A stretch of DNA of 34,751 bases from Paracoccus haematequi (lineage in GTDB: Bacteria > Pseudomonadota > Alphaproteobacteria > Rhodobacterales > Rhodobacteraceae), in contig NZ_UZWE01000065.1 in assembly GCF_900631945.1 (NCBI RefSeq), positions 1 through 34,751 on the forward strand, in the 5' to 3' direction. Both the position numbers and the translations under genes were made by a program. Below, one piece after another: positions 19,079-27,897 of this stretch. The notes below the pieces were generated by a model, which made no database searches, was not told the DNA's origin, and saw nothing but the letters and a program-made list of their open reading frames with translations. Numbering within the stretch: position 1 is the first letter of the stretch; each line of letters begins with the position of its first letter.

Positions 19079-20083
19079 TCAGGATCTCTGTGTGGCGACG
19101 GCCAAGACCTGCATTAGCTTGTCCGAGGGTTCCCGGAACCGACCCGGCTTGATCAGCGGGGCGTGATGGGCATCCAAGAGCGCGAGCTTCTCGGTCGGGT
19201 CCGCGCGCAGATACATCTCCGTCGTCTGGATGCTGGCATGGCCGAGCCAGAGCGCGACCTTGCGGATATCGCCGGTGGCCTGAAGCGTGTGCATGGCGCA
19301 ACTGTGCCGCAGCACATGGGAGGTCACGTGCTTGGCGGCAATCGAGGGTGCCGAGCGTTCGGCGGTCGCCACGTGTTGCCTGAGCCTAAAGGCGAACCCG
19401 TCCCGCGTCATCCTGCGGCCGTCGCGGCTCAGGAATAACTCCGGCCCCGCATCGCCTGGGCGGACGGCCAGCCACGTGCGAATGGCGGCCTGGGTCTCTT
19501 TCCAGAGCGGCAGGATGCGCTCCCGCCGCCCCTTGCCCAGGATCCGCACGCTGGAAAACGACCCTGCGGGAAAGTCGCCCATTCGCACCGCGAGCAGTTC
19601 GGACGCCCTCAGCCCCGCGGCATAGGCCAGATGCAGCATCGCCCGGTCGCGCAAACCGCCCGGCGTGTGGTGGTTCGGCGCGGCAAGCAAGGCGCGGACT
19701 TCTTTCTTGGTCAGGTAGTCGATAAGCTTGGCATCTGTCCGCTTGATCGGCATGGCCCGGATCATCATTGCCTGCTCAAGACATGCCGGGTGGCGATGTT
19801 CGACAAAACGGAAGAACGATTTGATTGCCGCCAGCCGCGCGTTGCGGGACCGGACGGAATTGGCACGCCCTTCCTCGATATGGTCAAGGAACGCCCTGAT
19901 CATCTGCACATCAAGGTCTTCGATGGCAAGTTCCGAAGGGGAACGCTTGAGCCGTTCGGCGGCGAACCGCAGGAGAAGGGTGAATGCATGCGCATAGGCC
20001 GCGATGGTATGTCGGCTTGCTCCGCATTCGCCCGGGAGGTGGGTTTGCAGGAAGGCTGAAAGGTCGGGAGCGAGCGGGGTCAT
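19079..20083 (-). CDS. ritC: Tyrosine recombinase, third of the RIT trio
   Basis: A 334-residue integrase of the phage lambda type. The SAM-like N-terminal domain spans about 1-115. The catalytic residues are Arg in AAGLRASELL, His-x-x-Arg in SHVLRHSCAMH and Tyr in TTEMYLRAD. The ATG at 20083 overlaps the stop of the preceding recombinase as ATGA, so I prefer it over the longer frame back to 20161. It is the last gene of the three-gene operon. Together the three are thought to carry out excision and integration of the element; how the work is shared is unknown. Confidence 0.85.
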   Translation of the reverse strand: MTPLAPDLSAFLQTHLPGECGASRHTIAAYAHAFTLLLRFAAERLKRSPSELAIEDLDVQMIRAFLDHIEEGRANSVRSRNARLAAIKSFFRFVEHRHPACLEQAMMIRAMPIKRTDAKLIDYLTKKEVRALLAAPNHHTPGGLRDRAMLHLAYAAGLRASELLAVRMGDFPAGSFSSVRILGKGRRERILPLWKETQAAIRTWLAVRPGDAGPELFLSRDGRRMTRDGFAFRLRQHVATAERSAPSIAAKHVTSHVLRHSCAMHTLQATGDIRKVALWLGHASIQTTEMYLRADPTEKLALLDAHHAPLIKPGRFREPSDKLMQVLAVATQRS

Positions 20084-20991
20084 GCGGCACCTCCGATCCA
20101 GGTCTCTTCGGCGGTCGACGCGATCATCTGCAGCAGGACCGGCGTGGCCTCGAGGTGCCAATAGGTGTTGGCGATATCGACATGGCCGAGATAGGTGCTC
20201 AGGGCCTTCATGTGCCGCAAGACAGCCTGCGGGTCATTCCCGCAAGCTTCCAGAGATCGCACCGCGAATGTATGGCGCAGATCGTGCACCCGGGGGCCGG
20301 GACCTGTCGGGTTGCGATAGCCGAGCTTCCGCACGATCCGAACAAAGACCACGTAAACCCTGGTCGCCGTTGGAGCGCGGCCATGACCCAGAACGAAAAG
20401 ATCGTCGCCAGCATTGCGCACGATACAGCGGGCTTCGAGATACCGTTCCAGCGCGGCGCGGGTCGAGGCATGTATGGGCACGAGACGGCTCTTGCCGAAC
20501 TTTCCCTTCCGGATCATGAGACCATCTTCCGTCAGGTCGTCGCGCCGGAGGGACAAAGCCTCCGAAATCCGCAAGCCTGTCGAGGCAAGCAGCCCGAACA
20601 GGTTGTGGTAGGTCAGAGGGCTGATCGGCGTCAGGCCGGGCACCAGCAGCGCCTCCTGCATGATCCGACTGATCTGGTCCTGCGTCAGAATATGCGGAGC
20701 AGGTCGCCGGCGTCGTGAACGGCCCAGCAGACCCATAGTCGGAATCTCGTGCTGCGCATCTTCCGCATGCAGGAACACCGCCAGCGCGCGAGCGCGATCA
20801 AACCGGGCCCGCGCGGCATCCGGCGTCGATGCGCCACCGGCCCACTCCAGTATCAACGCCGCCGTCACGTGCGTGATGGACCGTTCCGCGGCAAAATCCG
20901 CGAAGGCGCGCAAGGATGTCTCCTGCGCGGCAAACTTCATTCCAAGGGCACGATTCAGTTGGACGAAGCGGTCGACATGGTGATGCATCAT
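20080..20991 (-). CDS. ritB: Tyrosine recombinase, second of the RIT trio
   Basis: A 303-residue integrase. The catalytic residues are Arg in STGLRISEALSL, His-x-x-Arg in HDLRHTFAVRS and Tyr in DIANTYWHLE. The N-terminal part begins MMHHHVDRFVQLNRALGMKF, a typical core-binding start. The ATG at 20991 overlaps the stop of the first recombinase as ATGA; the longer frame starting at 21009 is less likely. Its own stop overlaps the next start in the same way. The exact four-base overlaps on both sides are the known arrangement of RIT elements. Confidence 0.85.
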   Translation of the reverse strand: MMHHHVDRFVQLNRALGMKFAAQETSLRAFADFAAERSITHVTAALILEWAGGASTPDAARARFDRARALAVFLHAEDAQHEIPTMGLLGRSRRRRPAPHILTQDQISRIMQEALLVPGLTPISPLTYHNLFGLLASTGLRISEALSLRRDDLTEDGLMIRKGKFGKSRLVPIHASTRAALERYLEARCIVRNAGDDLFVLGHGRAPTATRVYVVFVRIVRKLGYRNPTGPGPRVHDLRHTFAVRSLEACGNDPQAVLRHMKALSTYLGHVDIANTYWHLEATPVLLQMIASTAEETWIGGAA

Positions 20992-22514
20992 GATGCGCAC
21001 CCCGGCCATGCCTGAGCCACGTCGGCCAGCACCTCGACATCAACCTTGGCGTAGATCGCGGTGGTATCGCGCGAGGTGTGGCGGAGGGCGACACCGATCT
21101 GGTCAAGATCCGCACCACCGCGCAACCAGGCCGACGCCAACGAATGGCGAAAGACATGTGAGCCGGTCGGCAAGCCAGTAAAACCGCTCCGGTTCAGGAC
21201 ACGGGAAACGATCCCGGCGATCTCGGCAGCGGATCGCAGCGGAGTGAACGGTGCCTGGGTTCGGAGAAAAATCCTGTCCGTGGCGACCACCGGACGCACA
21301 TCCTCGATATAGGCCAGCAGCGCATCGCCTGCATCCTGCGGCAGGGGCATCATCTCTCCGCGTCTACCCTTGCCGTGCAATCGCAAGCGGCTCGCGCGCC
21401 AGTCGATATCGGACAGCCGCAGTTGCCAGATGTCTCCCGCGCGCAGGGCCAACCGGGCGAGGAGGAGGAGAATGGCACGGTCCCGTATCTCGACGGGCGT
21501 ATCGGTGCGACAGGAGGCAATGATCTCTTCGATCTTCGCGGTGGGTATGGTGCGCGGGACGGTCGAAAGCCTGCGCCGAACAGCGGGTGGCACCGCATGG
21601 AGAAGCGACGGGGAGCATTGACCTTGAACGATGGTGAATCGCAGGAAGGAGCGCAGCACGGTGACCGTCATGCGCACAGATGATCGGGAACGCTCTTCGC
21701 CCTGATCCAGAACGATAGACCGGATTGCCGCCGCTTTGTAATCCTTCGGGGTTGCGCCCAGGCGTTCCAGCCAGCGGCCGGCTTCGTTCAAATAACGCCG
21801 TAGAGTCTCTGACGTCACCCCACGTTCGCGGCGCAGCCATTCCGAGAACTCGGTCAGGCGCGGATCGTAGGCGGGAATGCAGTCACGCGCTTCTGCGGGG
21901 ATCAGACGCTCTTCCCGCAGGAACCGGACAAAAGCACGAGCGCCACGACGACGATCCCAGGTGCCGGAACCCTCGACCCGTTTACCGCGCTTGGTCTTGA
22001 TCCCGCAACGGCAATCATGATGCGCGAATTGGACAATGATGGCCTCGTCGATTCCACGAACCGAAACACGCATCTGCCGCGCCCATTCCGCGAAATGGCG
22101 CGCCTGACTCAGTCGCATCGAATGCGTCACCTTGCTGTAACCGGCGGCGCTGAGCTTCCCGGCATAGGCCTCCAGATATTGCCCGAGCCGCGCGACATCA
22201 TCGGCAATCATGACCAAACCGGTGGCTTCGAGATAGCTCAGGAACCTGCGCGTATCGGTGGCGTAGACAGGTTTGCGCAGTTGCGCAGGGCTGTAGTGGC
22301 CGCAGCGGCAGCGATGGCGCAAGAACCTGTCCACCGCTGATGCATCGAAATCTCTGATCGGGATCTTCCGGGCGCGTGCCCACTTCAGGAAATGCCGGGC
22401 GGCGCTCAGCGCGCCTGCCGAAAGCCGTGGATTGTCCGCGAAATAGGCGCGGACCAGAGCGAGTTCGTCGGCGCCGGCCCGGTCGGCGAGCGGAGAGTTC
22501 GAGGGGGAGTTCAT
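20988..22514 (-). CDS. ritA: Tyrosine recombinase, first of the RIT trio
   Basis: A 508-residue integrase, the largest of the three. It has an extended N-terminal region with two core-binding-like segments (about 15-100 and 100-190) that include basic and cysteine-rich stretches (RFLRHRCRCGHY, HHDCRCGIKTKRG). The catalytic residues are Arg in LALRAGDIWQL, His-x-x-Arg in HVFRHSLASAW and Tyr in TAIYAKVD. The start codon lies inside the right terminal repeat with AGAAGGA upstream, so the repeat itself supplies the translation signals. Confidence 0.85.
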   Translation of the reverse strand: MNSPSNSPLADRAGADELALVRAYFADNPRLSAGALSAARHFLKWARARKIPIRDFDASAVDRFLRHRCRCGHYSPAQLRKPVYATDTRRFLSYLEATGLVMIADDVARLGQYLEAYAGKLSAAGYSKVTHSMRLSQARHFAEWARQMRVSVRGIDEAIIVQFAHHDCRCGIKTKRGKRVEGSGTWDRRRGARAFVRFLREERLIPAEARDCIPAYDPRLTEFSEWLRRERGVTSETLRRYLNEAGRWLERLGATPKDYKAAAIRSIVLDQGEERSRSSVRMTVTVLRSFLRFTIVQGQCSPSLLHAVPPAVRRRLSTVPRTIPTAKIEEIIASCRTDTPVEIRDRAILLLLARLALRAGDIWQLRLSDIDWRASRLRLHGKGRRGEMMPLPQDAGDALLAYIEDVRPVVATDRIFLRTQAPFTPLRSAAEIAGIVSRVLNRSGFTGLPTGSHVFRHSLASAWLRGGADLDQIGVALRHTSRDTTAIYAKVDVEVLADVAQAWPGCAS

Positions 22515-22643
22515 GGAAGATGTCCTTCTGCGGTTGAGAGCAGAGGCATCATGATTATCCAAAGCGGAAACCTGAAAATGAATCACCAGAACAACAGCTT
22601 GAAGCCCCGAACTCAGCATAATGCTGACGCGGCATATTATGTC
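22487..22643 (-). repeat. Right terminal inverted repeat of the RIT element
   Basis: A 157-base partner of the left repeat in opposite orientation, with two differences by eye. It contains the ritA start (22514-22512). Read outward, it is also open in the frame of the helicase 3' part, with ATG codons at 22551 and 22578. Confidence 0.9.
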
Positions 22644-24431
22644 GGCTCGTATTTGCAGCATTCCTTCCCGGTGCAGCTCTATGAACCCTTCACCGATGGC
22701 GAGGGCAACCTGTCGTCACGCCCCGTCTTCCGCGATGGTCAGCCGGTGAAATGCCGTGAAGCCGTGGCGCGGCGCGACGAGATGCTGGAGCAGCTGGGTT
22801 CGCTTCCGCCTGTCCCCGGAGCGCTCGACCAGATCGTGCAGCGCTTCGGCACGGATATTGTGGCGGAGGTCACGGGCCGCTCACGCCGGATCGTGCGCAA
22901 GGGTATTGGAGCAGCGGCCCACCTAGCCGTCGAGAACCGTGCGCCTTCTGCCAACCTTGCCGAGACTTCGGCCTTCATGGATGATCAGAAGCGCATTCTG
23001 GTCTTCTCGGATGCCGGTGGCACGGGGCGCAGCTATCACGCCGAACTCTCGGCGCGAAACCAGCGGCTGCGCGTGCATTACCTGCTGGAGCCAGGCTGGA
23101 AGGCAGATGCCGCCATTCAGGGGCTGGGCCGCACCAACCGCACCAATCAGGCGCAGCCGCCGCTCTTCCGGCCCATCGCCACGGATGTCAAAGCCGAGAA
23201 GCGCTTCCTTTCGACCATCGCCCGCCGCCTCGACACGCTGGGCGCGATTACACGCGGCCAGCGCCAGACAGGCGGTCAGGGGCTGTTCCGTCCCGAGGAC
23301 AATCTGGAATCCGCCTATGCCCGCGATGCGCTGCGCCAGCTCTATCTGCTGATCGTGCGCGGGAAGGTCGAGGGATGCTCGCTCGAACGGTTTGAATCCG
23401 CCACCGGCCTGAAGCTGATGGACAGCACCGGTGTGAAGGACGAACTGCCGCCGATCACCACCTTCCTCAACCGCCTGCTGGCGCTGACCATCGAATTGCA
23501 GGGCATCCTGTTCTCGGCCTTCGAGCAGCTTCTGCAGGCACGGATCGACGGAGCAATCGCATCCGGCACCTATGATATGGGGCTGGAGACGCTGAAGGCC
23601 GAAAGCTTCATCGTCACAGACCGGCAGGTCATCCACACCCATCCGGGCACCGGCGCGGAAACCCGGCTCCTGACGCTCACCGAGCGCAAACGCAATCAGC
23701 CGGTTACGCTCAATGCCGCCCTGGCGGAACTGGATGATCCCCGCGCAAGATTGCTCATCAACGAGCGATCCGGTCGCGCTGCCGTTCAGGTCCCGACCAC
23801 CAGCGTCATGCTGGATGATGGTGAGATCGAAAGGCGCGTGCGGCTGATCCGGCCGATGGAAGCGATGAACATTCCGGTGCGGGCGATGGGCGAGACCCAT
23901 TGGATCGAGGCTGACCGTGCCGCCTTCACCACAGCCTGGAAGGCGGAACTGGCCCAGGTGCCGGAGTTCACCGACAGCATCCTGCATATGGTGACAGGGC
24001 TGCTTCTGCCGATCTGGAAACGCCTGCCGCAGGACTCCGCCCGCGTCTATCGGCTGCAGACCGACGAGGGCGAACGCATCATCGGTCGCCGGGTATCGCC
24101 GGCCTGGGCCGCCAATGCTTCGACCAGTGGCGTCACCAACAGCCTGACACCGGACGCCGCCTATGCAGCGCTGATCGAAGGTCGCACGATCCTTGATCTC
24201 GCCGAAGGGCTGCAACTGCGCCGCGTCCGCGTCATGGGCGCCAACCGGATCGAACTGACCGGCTTTACCGATGCGATGCGTGACCGGCTGCGAGCCTATG
24301 GCCTCTTCAGTGAGATCATCTCGTGGAAACTGCGCTTCTTCGTGCCCGTCGATGTAACGGGACCGGAGATCATCGGCAAACTGCTTGACCGCTTTTCGGC
24401 CCTGCGCATCGGTGAGCGGGAGGCCGCATAA
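22551..24431 (+). pseudogene. Strawberry-notch-like helicase, 3' part, interrupted
   Basis: The C-terminal 595 native residues of the interrupted gene begin at 22644 (GSYLQHSFPVQ). Helicase motif VI is visible as GLGRTNRTNQ, close after the SDAGGTGRS segment. A long C-terminal region of unknown function follows. The frame is open through the terminal repeat, where ATG 22551 (with GAGG upstream) or ATG 22578 could start a separate polypeptide. The gene ends TAATG, overlapping the next gene by one base. It lacks Walker A and B, so on its own it cannot be a helicase; complementation with the 5' part is conceivable but unproven. Confidence 0.8.
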
Positions 24432-25468
24432 TGGCGCGTCTCAACGCTTCCGAACTGGCGCAGCGTCTCGGCCGACAGGCCGAGGCGGTGTGCCGCCATT
24501 ATCTCTCCAATGGCCGCAAACAGGGCAATTACTGGCAGGTTGGCGATGTCCGAAACACGGCTGGCCGCTCCATGTTCGTCCGGTTGCACGACAGCGTGAA
24601 AGGCATTGCCGGTAAATGGCAGGACTCGGCCACGGGGGAATATGGCGATCTGCTGGACGTGATCCGGGACTCGCTCGGTCTGATCGATTTCACAGACGTT
24701 GCCGAAGAAGCCCGGCGCTTCCTCAGCCTGCGGCATCCTGAACCGCAGCCGCCATCCCGTCAGTCTCGCCCGCCAGCACCATCGGGATCATCGGAGGCCG
24801 CACGCCGACTCTGGCGCATGACACAGCCGCTGATCGGCAGTACCGCAGAAGCGTATTTACGCGGACGCGGGATGACGGATTTACGCCAAACCGCAAATCT
24901 GCGTTTCCATCCCAACTGCTACTGGCGGCCCGAGGACGATGGCCCGACGCAAACCTGGCCCGCCATGATCGCCGCCGTCACCGACTTCGCTGGCAGGATC
25001 ACCGGCGCGCACCGCACCTGGCTGGCCTCTGACGGTTCCGGCAAGGCACCTGTCGATCCGCCAAGGAAGGCAATGGGCGACCTGCTCGGACATGCGGTTC
25101 GTTTCGGTGATGCGCAGGATGTCATGGCAGCAGGGGAAGGTATCGAAACCATCCTGTCACTGCGTCAGGCTCTGCCCACCATGCCGATGGTTTCCGCACT
25201 CTCGGCCGCACATCTCGCCGCTATTCTGTTCCCGCCGCAACTGCGCAGGCTCTATATCGTCCGTGATAACGATCCGGCAGGGAACAGCGCCCGCGATAGC
25301 CTGGTGGACCGGGCGCACGAGGTCGGAATCGAGACCATCACGCTCTCGCCCATGATGGGGGACTTCAACGAAGATCTCGTAACTCATGGGCTGGATGCCG
25401 TTCGAGCAGAGATCCGGGTGCAAATTGCCCCCGAGGACGTCAGCCGCTTCATGGCTTCAATAGCATAG
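24431..25468 (+). CDS. Toprim-domain protein (plasmid primase-like)
   Basis: A 345-residue protein. The N-terminal part (LAQRLGRQAEAVCRHYLSNGRKQGNYW) resembles the start of plasmid DnaG-like proteins but lacks a full zinc finger. The C-terminal Toprim domain shows GEGIET near 237 and RDNDPAG near 278, the acidic residues that bind metal. Toprim domains catalyse primer synthesis or strand breakage; here a primase-like or DNA-processing role is likely. The start overlaps the helicase stop by one base (TAATG), so the two were one operon before the insertion. Confidence 0.8.
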   Translation: MARLNASELAQRLGRQAEAVCRHYLSNGRKQGNYWQVGDVRNTAGRSMFVRLHDSVKGIAGKWQDSATGEYGDLLDVIRDSLGLIDFTDVAEEARRFLSLRHPEPQPPSRQSRPPAPSGSSEAARRLWRMTQPLIGSTAEAYLRGRGMTDLRQTANLRFHPNCYWRPEDDGPTQTWPAMIAAVTDFAGRITGAHRTWLASDGSGKAPVDPPRKAMGDLLGHAVRFGDAQDVMAAGEGIETILSLRQALPTMPMVSALSAAHLAAILFPPQLRRLYIVRDNDPAGNSARDSLVDRAHEVGIETITLSPMMGDFNEDLVTHGLDAVRAEIRVQIAPEDVSRFMASIA

Positions 25469-25776
25469 CCGGTATGGGGCCGTGATCGGAGGCGTTCCGA
25501 TCCGGTCATGCGCGCAGGCTGCATCTTGTCATCAGCAGAGGACCGCGCCTTGGCCTTCCGAGAGGGCGATCGGCCCACAAACGCTCCGGTCAGGCAATGG
25601 CGGCGCCCGACTGATTTCCGTCGGCGGGCAAGCCCACCTTTACAGCGCGAAACAAATCAGCCGGGCTTTGCCATCAAGGCCCTCGCCAGAGGCTCGCGCT
25701 GCCAGACCGGAGCGCCCGTGCGCTTTCGTCGCCATGAAGGCCGCGACGGTCGCGGTCCAACTGACGGAAGCATCCC
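25469..25776 (+). promoter_or_regulatory. Structured leader of the DUF2493 gene
   Basis: This 308-base stretch has no gene I can support; an open frame at 25508-25948 reads through the DUF2493 gene in another frame. It contains GATCGGA-ggcgt-TCCGATC (25484-25502, extended by CCG/CGG), CCGAC/GTCGG (25607-25624) and CCGCGAC-g-GTCGCGG (25741-25755) 21 bases before the ATG. The last is a perfect seven-base-arm palindrome and a candidate operator. Confidence 0.5.
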
Positions 25777-26703
25777 ATGTACGCGCACGACGATTTCGAA
25801 CCCGATCACGGCACGTCCCCGACCGGCCATGCCATCGAAGAACTCGAACTCTACGGCTACCGTCCCTCGGAAGACGAGGCCGATCCCCGGATCACACCCG
25901 AAGATCACGTCATCCAGGGCGCAGTCTCCGACATCTTCGACGCCCTGATTTCCACCATGGCCGATACCAGCCTCGATTTCGACCTCGACGAAATCCTCTG
26001 GTCCACCGTCAACACCTTCCACCGCGCTGTCGAACGGATCGAGCGCAAGCTTGACGATAACGAGCAGACGCAGAAACGCCTTCAACGCGAACAGGACGGC
26101 AGCGAGGTTAAATCCGTCCAGTTGGAAACCCTGATCGGCGCGGGACAAAGCCTGATCGAGCGCCGTGACAGCATGGAAATCTTCCGCCAGACTGCCGCGG
26201 ACATCTATCTGCGCACCACCGGAACGCCCTGGTCGCAACGCTCCGGTTCACGGGTCAACCATCGCCAGATGACCTCGGCCATGATCGACAGCCGCGACTT
26301 CATCGCCGCCAAACGCCGGGCCGACAACGAGGTGCTGTTGCCCTCCGGGCCAAAGATCGCCTTCTCGGGCGGAGACACGACTGATCACCGGACGATCTGG
26401 GCCAAGCTCGATCAGGTCCATGCCAAGCACCCGGACATGGTTCTGATGCACGGTGGATCGCCCAAGGGCGCGGAACGCATTGCGGCCACCTGGGCCAGCA
26501 ATCGCAAAGTCGCGCAGGTCGCCTTCAAACCTGACTGGGCTAAACATGCCAAGGCGGCGCCGTTCAAGCGCAACGACCAGATGCTCGGCATCATGCCGAT
26601 CGGGGTCATCATCTTCCCCGGCACGGGCATTCAGGACAATCTGGCCGACAAGGCTCGCAAGATGGGTATCCCGGTTTATCGCTTCGGGACCGGCAGCGCG
26701 TGA
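25777..26703 (+). CDS. DUF2493 protein (SLOG-like, YspA/YpsA-related)
   Basis: A 308-residue protein. Residues 1-180 are acidic and helical, with a coiled-coil stretch (VERIERKLDDNEQTQKRL). The C-terminal part, from about 188, is the DUF2493 domain of the SLOG superfamily. Its nucleotide-binding motifs are visible: FSGGDTTDH near 198, HGGSPKGAERIAA near 226 and IIFPGTGIQDNLADKA near 280. SLOG domains bind nucleotide-derived ligands, and some serve as sensors in conflict systems. The gene is frequent on alphaproteobacterial plasmids. It begins after a structured leader and converges with a minus-strand gene 23 bases downstream. Confidence 0.8.
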   Translation: MYAHDDFEPDHGTSPTGHAIEELELYGYRPSEDEADPRITPEDHVIQGAVSDIFDALISTMADTSLDFDLDEILWSTVNTFHRAVERIERKLDDNEQTQKRLQREQDGSEVKSVQLETLIGAGQSLIERRDSMEIFRQTAADIYLRTTGTPWSQRSGSRVNHRQMTSAMIDSRDFIAAKRRADNEVLLPSGPKIAFSGGDTTDHRTIWAKLDQVHAKHPDMVLMHGGSPKGAERIAATWASNRKVAQVAFKPDWAKHAKAAPFKRNDQMLGIMPIGVIIFPGTGIQDNLADKARKMGIPVYRFGTGSA

Positions 26704-26726
26704 GCGCTGCCTGTTCAGCATAAGCA

Positions 26727-27227
26727 CTACTGCAATAGCGGCAGGTCGTCCCAACGAATTCGGACATAACGGCCTGAGCGCTTTGGCAATTGCTTGCGGC
26801 TGACCATTCGCCCGGAGACCTGGAATTCCGCATTAATTTTGACCACGAGCAGCTTGCTGAAATGCCTTGATGTATCCACCATCACCACGTCTTTGCTCTT
26901 GAAAGGAGTGATGGTTTTGATCTCGACATGATCATTTTCGAGCCTGCCGTCCGAACCTTGCGCGTAGGTCTTGTTCAACTTGATGCCGTAGGTGATGCCA
27001 CCGAACAGCTCACCGATGTCGCCATACACAGATAAATGCAGGCCCGTCTCCAGATGGTAGCTCTCAGCGAGTGAGATCAGGTCCTCAAAATACGGGATCA
27101 TTGATCGGATGGCGTTTGGATACTTCGCTCCCCATTCCTTGTGACGAAGCTGTTCGTCAATGTCTGACCATGTCACCCATTCGCCGTCATCATAAAATGC
27201 CCGATCTGACCAATCGACTTCTGCCAT
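26727..27227 (-). CDS. Hypothetical protein with a PD-(D/E)xK nuclease-like pattern
   Basis: A 166-residue protein not recognised as a named family. Asp70-Glu73 (GDIGELFGG) followed by VEIK at 101-104 and VVKINAEFQ at 128-136 fits the spacing of a PD-(D/E)xK nuclease core, with Glu102 and Lys104 as metal-site residues. It is the only minus-strand gene within this backbone stretch and stands alone, with no methylase beside it. It could be an orphan restriction-like enzyme, a repair nuclease or an inactive relative. The ATG at 27227 lacks a strong ribosome-binding site. The 229 bases upstream hold nothing else that I recognise. Confidence 0.6.
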   Translation of the reverse strand: MAEVDWSDRAFYDDGEWVTWSDIDEQLRHKEWGAKYPNAIRSMIPYFEDLISLAESYHLETGLHLSVYGDIGELFGGITYGIKLNKTYAQGSDGRLENDHVEIKTITPFKSKDVVMVDTSRHFSKLLVVKINAEFQVSGRMVSRKQLPKRSGRYVRIRWDDLPLLQ

Positions 27228-27397
27228 AAACTTTAACCCGCATCCTTCCGCCCAACGATATGGTCATCGTAGAGGTGCAGCAGATACTGGTCCACCAGAC
27301 GCATAAGCTTTCTCATTCAAACTGCGAGTTTTCGGACAGGCCTGGCCTCGAAAGCCATCGCTTCTCGCGCGGTGAGAGGAATGCTGCTATGCTGTGA

Positions 27398-27426
27398 TTG
27401 CGCCATGGTGGTGGTGGAAGGCGCAA
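27398..27426. repeat. Inverted repeat before the membrane-protein gene
   Basis: TTGCGCC (27398-27404) and GGCGCAA (27420-27426) are separated by 15 bases that contain GGTGGTGGTGG. It could be an operator or an mRNA hairpin; it lies 31 bases before the ATG at 27457. Confidence 0.45.
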
Positions 27427-27456
27427 CCGTCCAACCTTTTGCCCGGAGACACCACC

Positions 27457-27897
27457 ATGATCGTTCTCGGAATCCTCGTTTCCATTGCAGCCATCGGTAC
27501 CATGTGCTGGCTGCTGTTCAATCTCGCCGTCTTCGCCCTGCCGTTCTTTATCGGCCTGAACGCAGGCATATGGGCCTATGGCACGGGCGCTGGCTGGCCT
27601 GGCGGCATCCTCATCGGTCTTATCGCTGCGGGTCTGATACTGGCGGTCGGTCAGGGCCTGCTCATGCTGGTTCGTCCGATCTGGGCACGGCTGCTGATCG
27701 CTTTGGCCTTCGTCGCCCCGGCGGGCACGGCCGGGTTTTACGCTACGCTCGGGATCGTCAAACACATGATGCCGTCCGAGACCTGGCAGATCATCTTCTC
27801 GGTGGTCGGTGCGGTCGCGGTGGGCGTGACAGCATTCCTGCGCGTTGCAGGCATGGCGGCAACCGGCCCTGCGGACGGGAACCTTGCACGCACCTGA
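27457..27897 (+). CDS. Small integral membrane protein
   Basis: A 146-residue protein with four hydrophobic segments at about 2-22, 26-45, 49-73 and 80-100, and a fifth weaker one near 113-130. The inner-membrane location is clear; the function is not. The ATG at 27457 follows CGGAGA, which is better than the upstream start at 27394. I remember similar proteins next to DUF736 genes on plasmids, but cannot name a family. No enzyme motif or charged catalytic pair is seen in the membrane parts. Confidence 0.7.
   Translation: MIVLGILVSIAAIGTMCWLLFNLAVFALPFFIGLNAGIWAYGTGAGWPGGILIGLIAAGLILAVGQGLLMLVRPIWARLLIALAFVAPAGTAGFYATLGIVKHMMPSETWQIIFSVVGAVAVGVTAFLRVAGMAATGPADGNLART

Larger units (their letters stand above)
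16340..22643. mobile_element. Recombinase-in-trio (RIT) element with primase-helicase cargo
   Basis: A 6304-bp insertion inside the helicase gene. It has 157-bp inverted ends, three overlapping tyrosine recombinase genes on the minus strand and one long cargo gene on the plus strand. The six bases TATGTC stand at both junctions (16334-16339 and 22638-22643). Removing 16340-22643 rejoins the codon GTC to GGC TCG TAT in frame and restores a complete methylase-helicase. RIT elements are known as three tyrosine recombinases in tandem between inverted repeats. A cargo gene of this size is, as far as I recall, not typical. Confidence 0.85.

Noticed and set aside
16340..22643. A Tn554-type transposon
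   Set aside because: Tn554 has two tyrosine recombinases and a third unrelated protein; here all three proteins have Arg, His-x-x-Arg and Tyr motifs, and long inverted ends are present.
22923..24215. A 430-codon minus-strand open frame in the helicase 3' part
   Set aside because: The plus strand carries helicase motif VI and continues the interrupted protein; the minus frame is a shadow.
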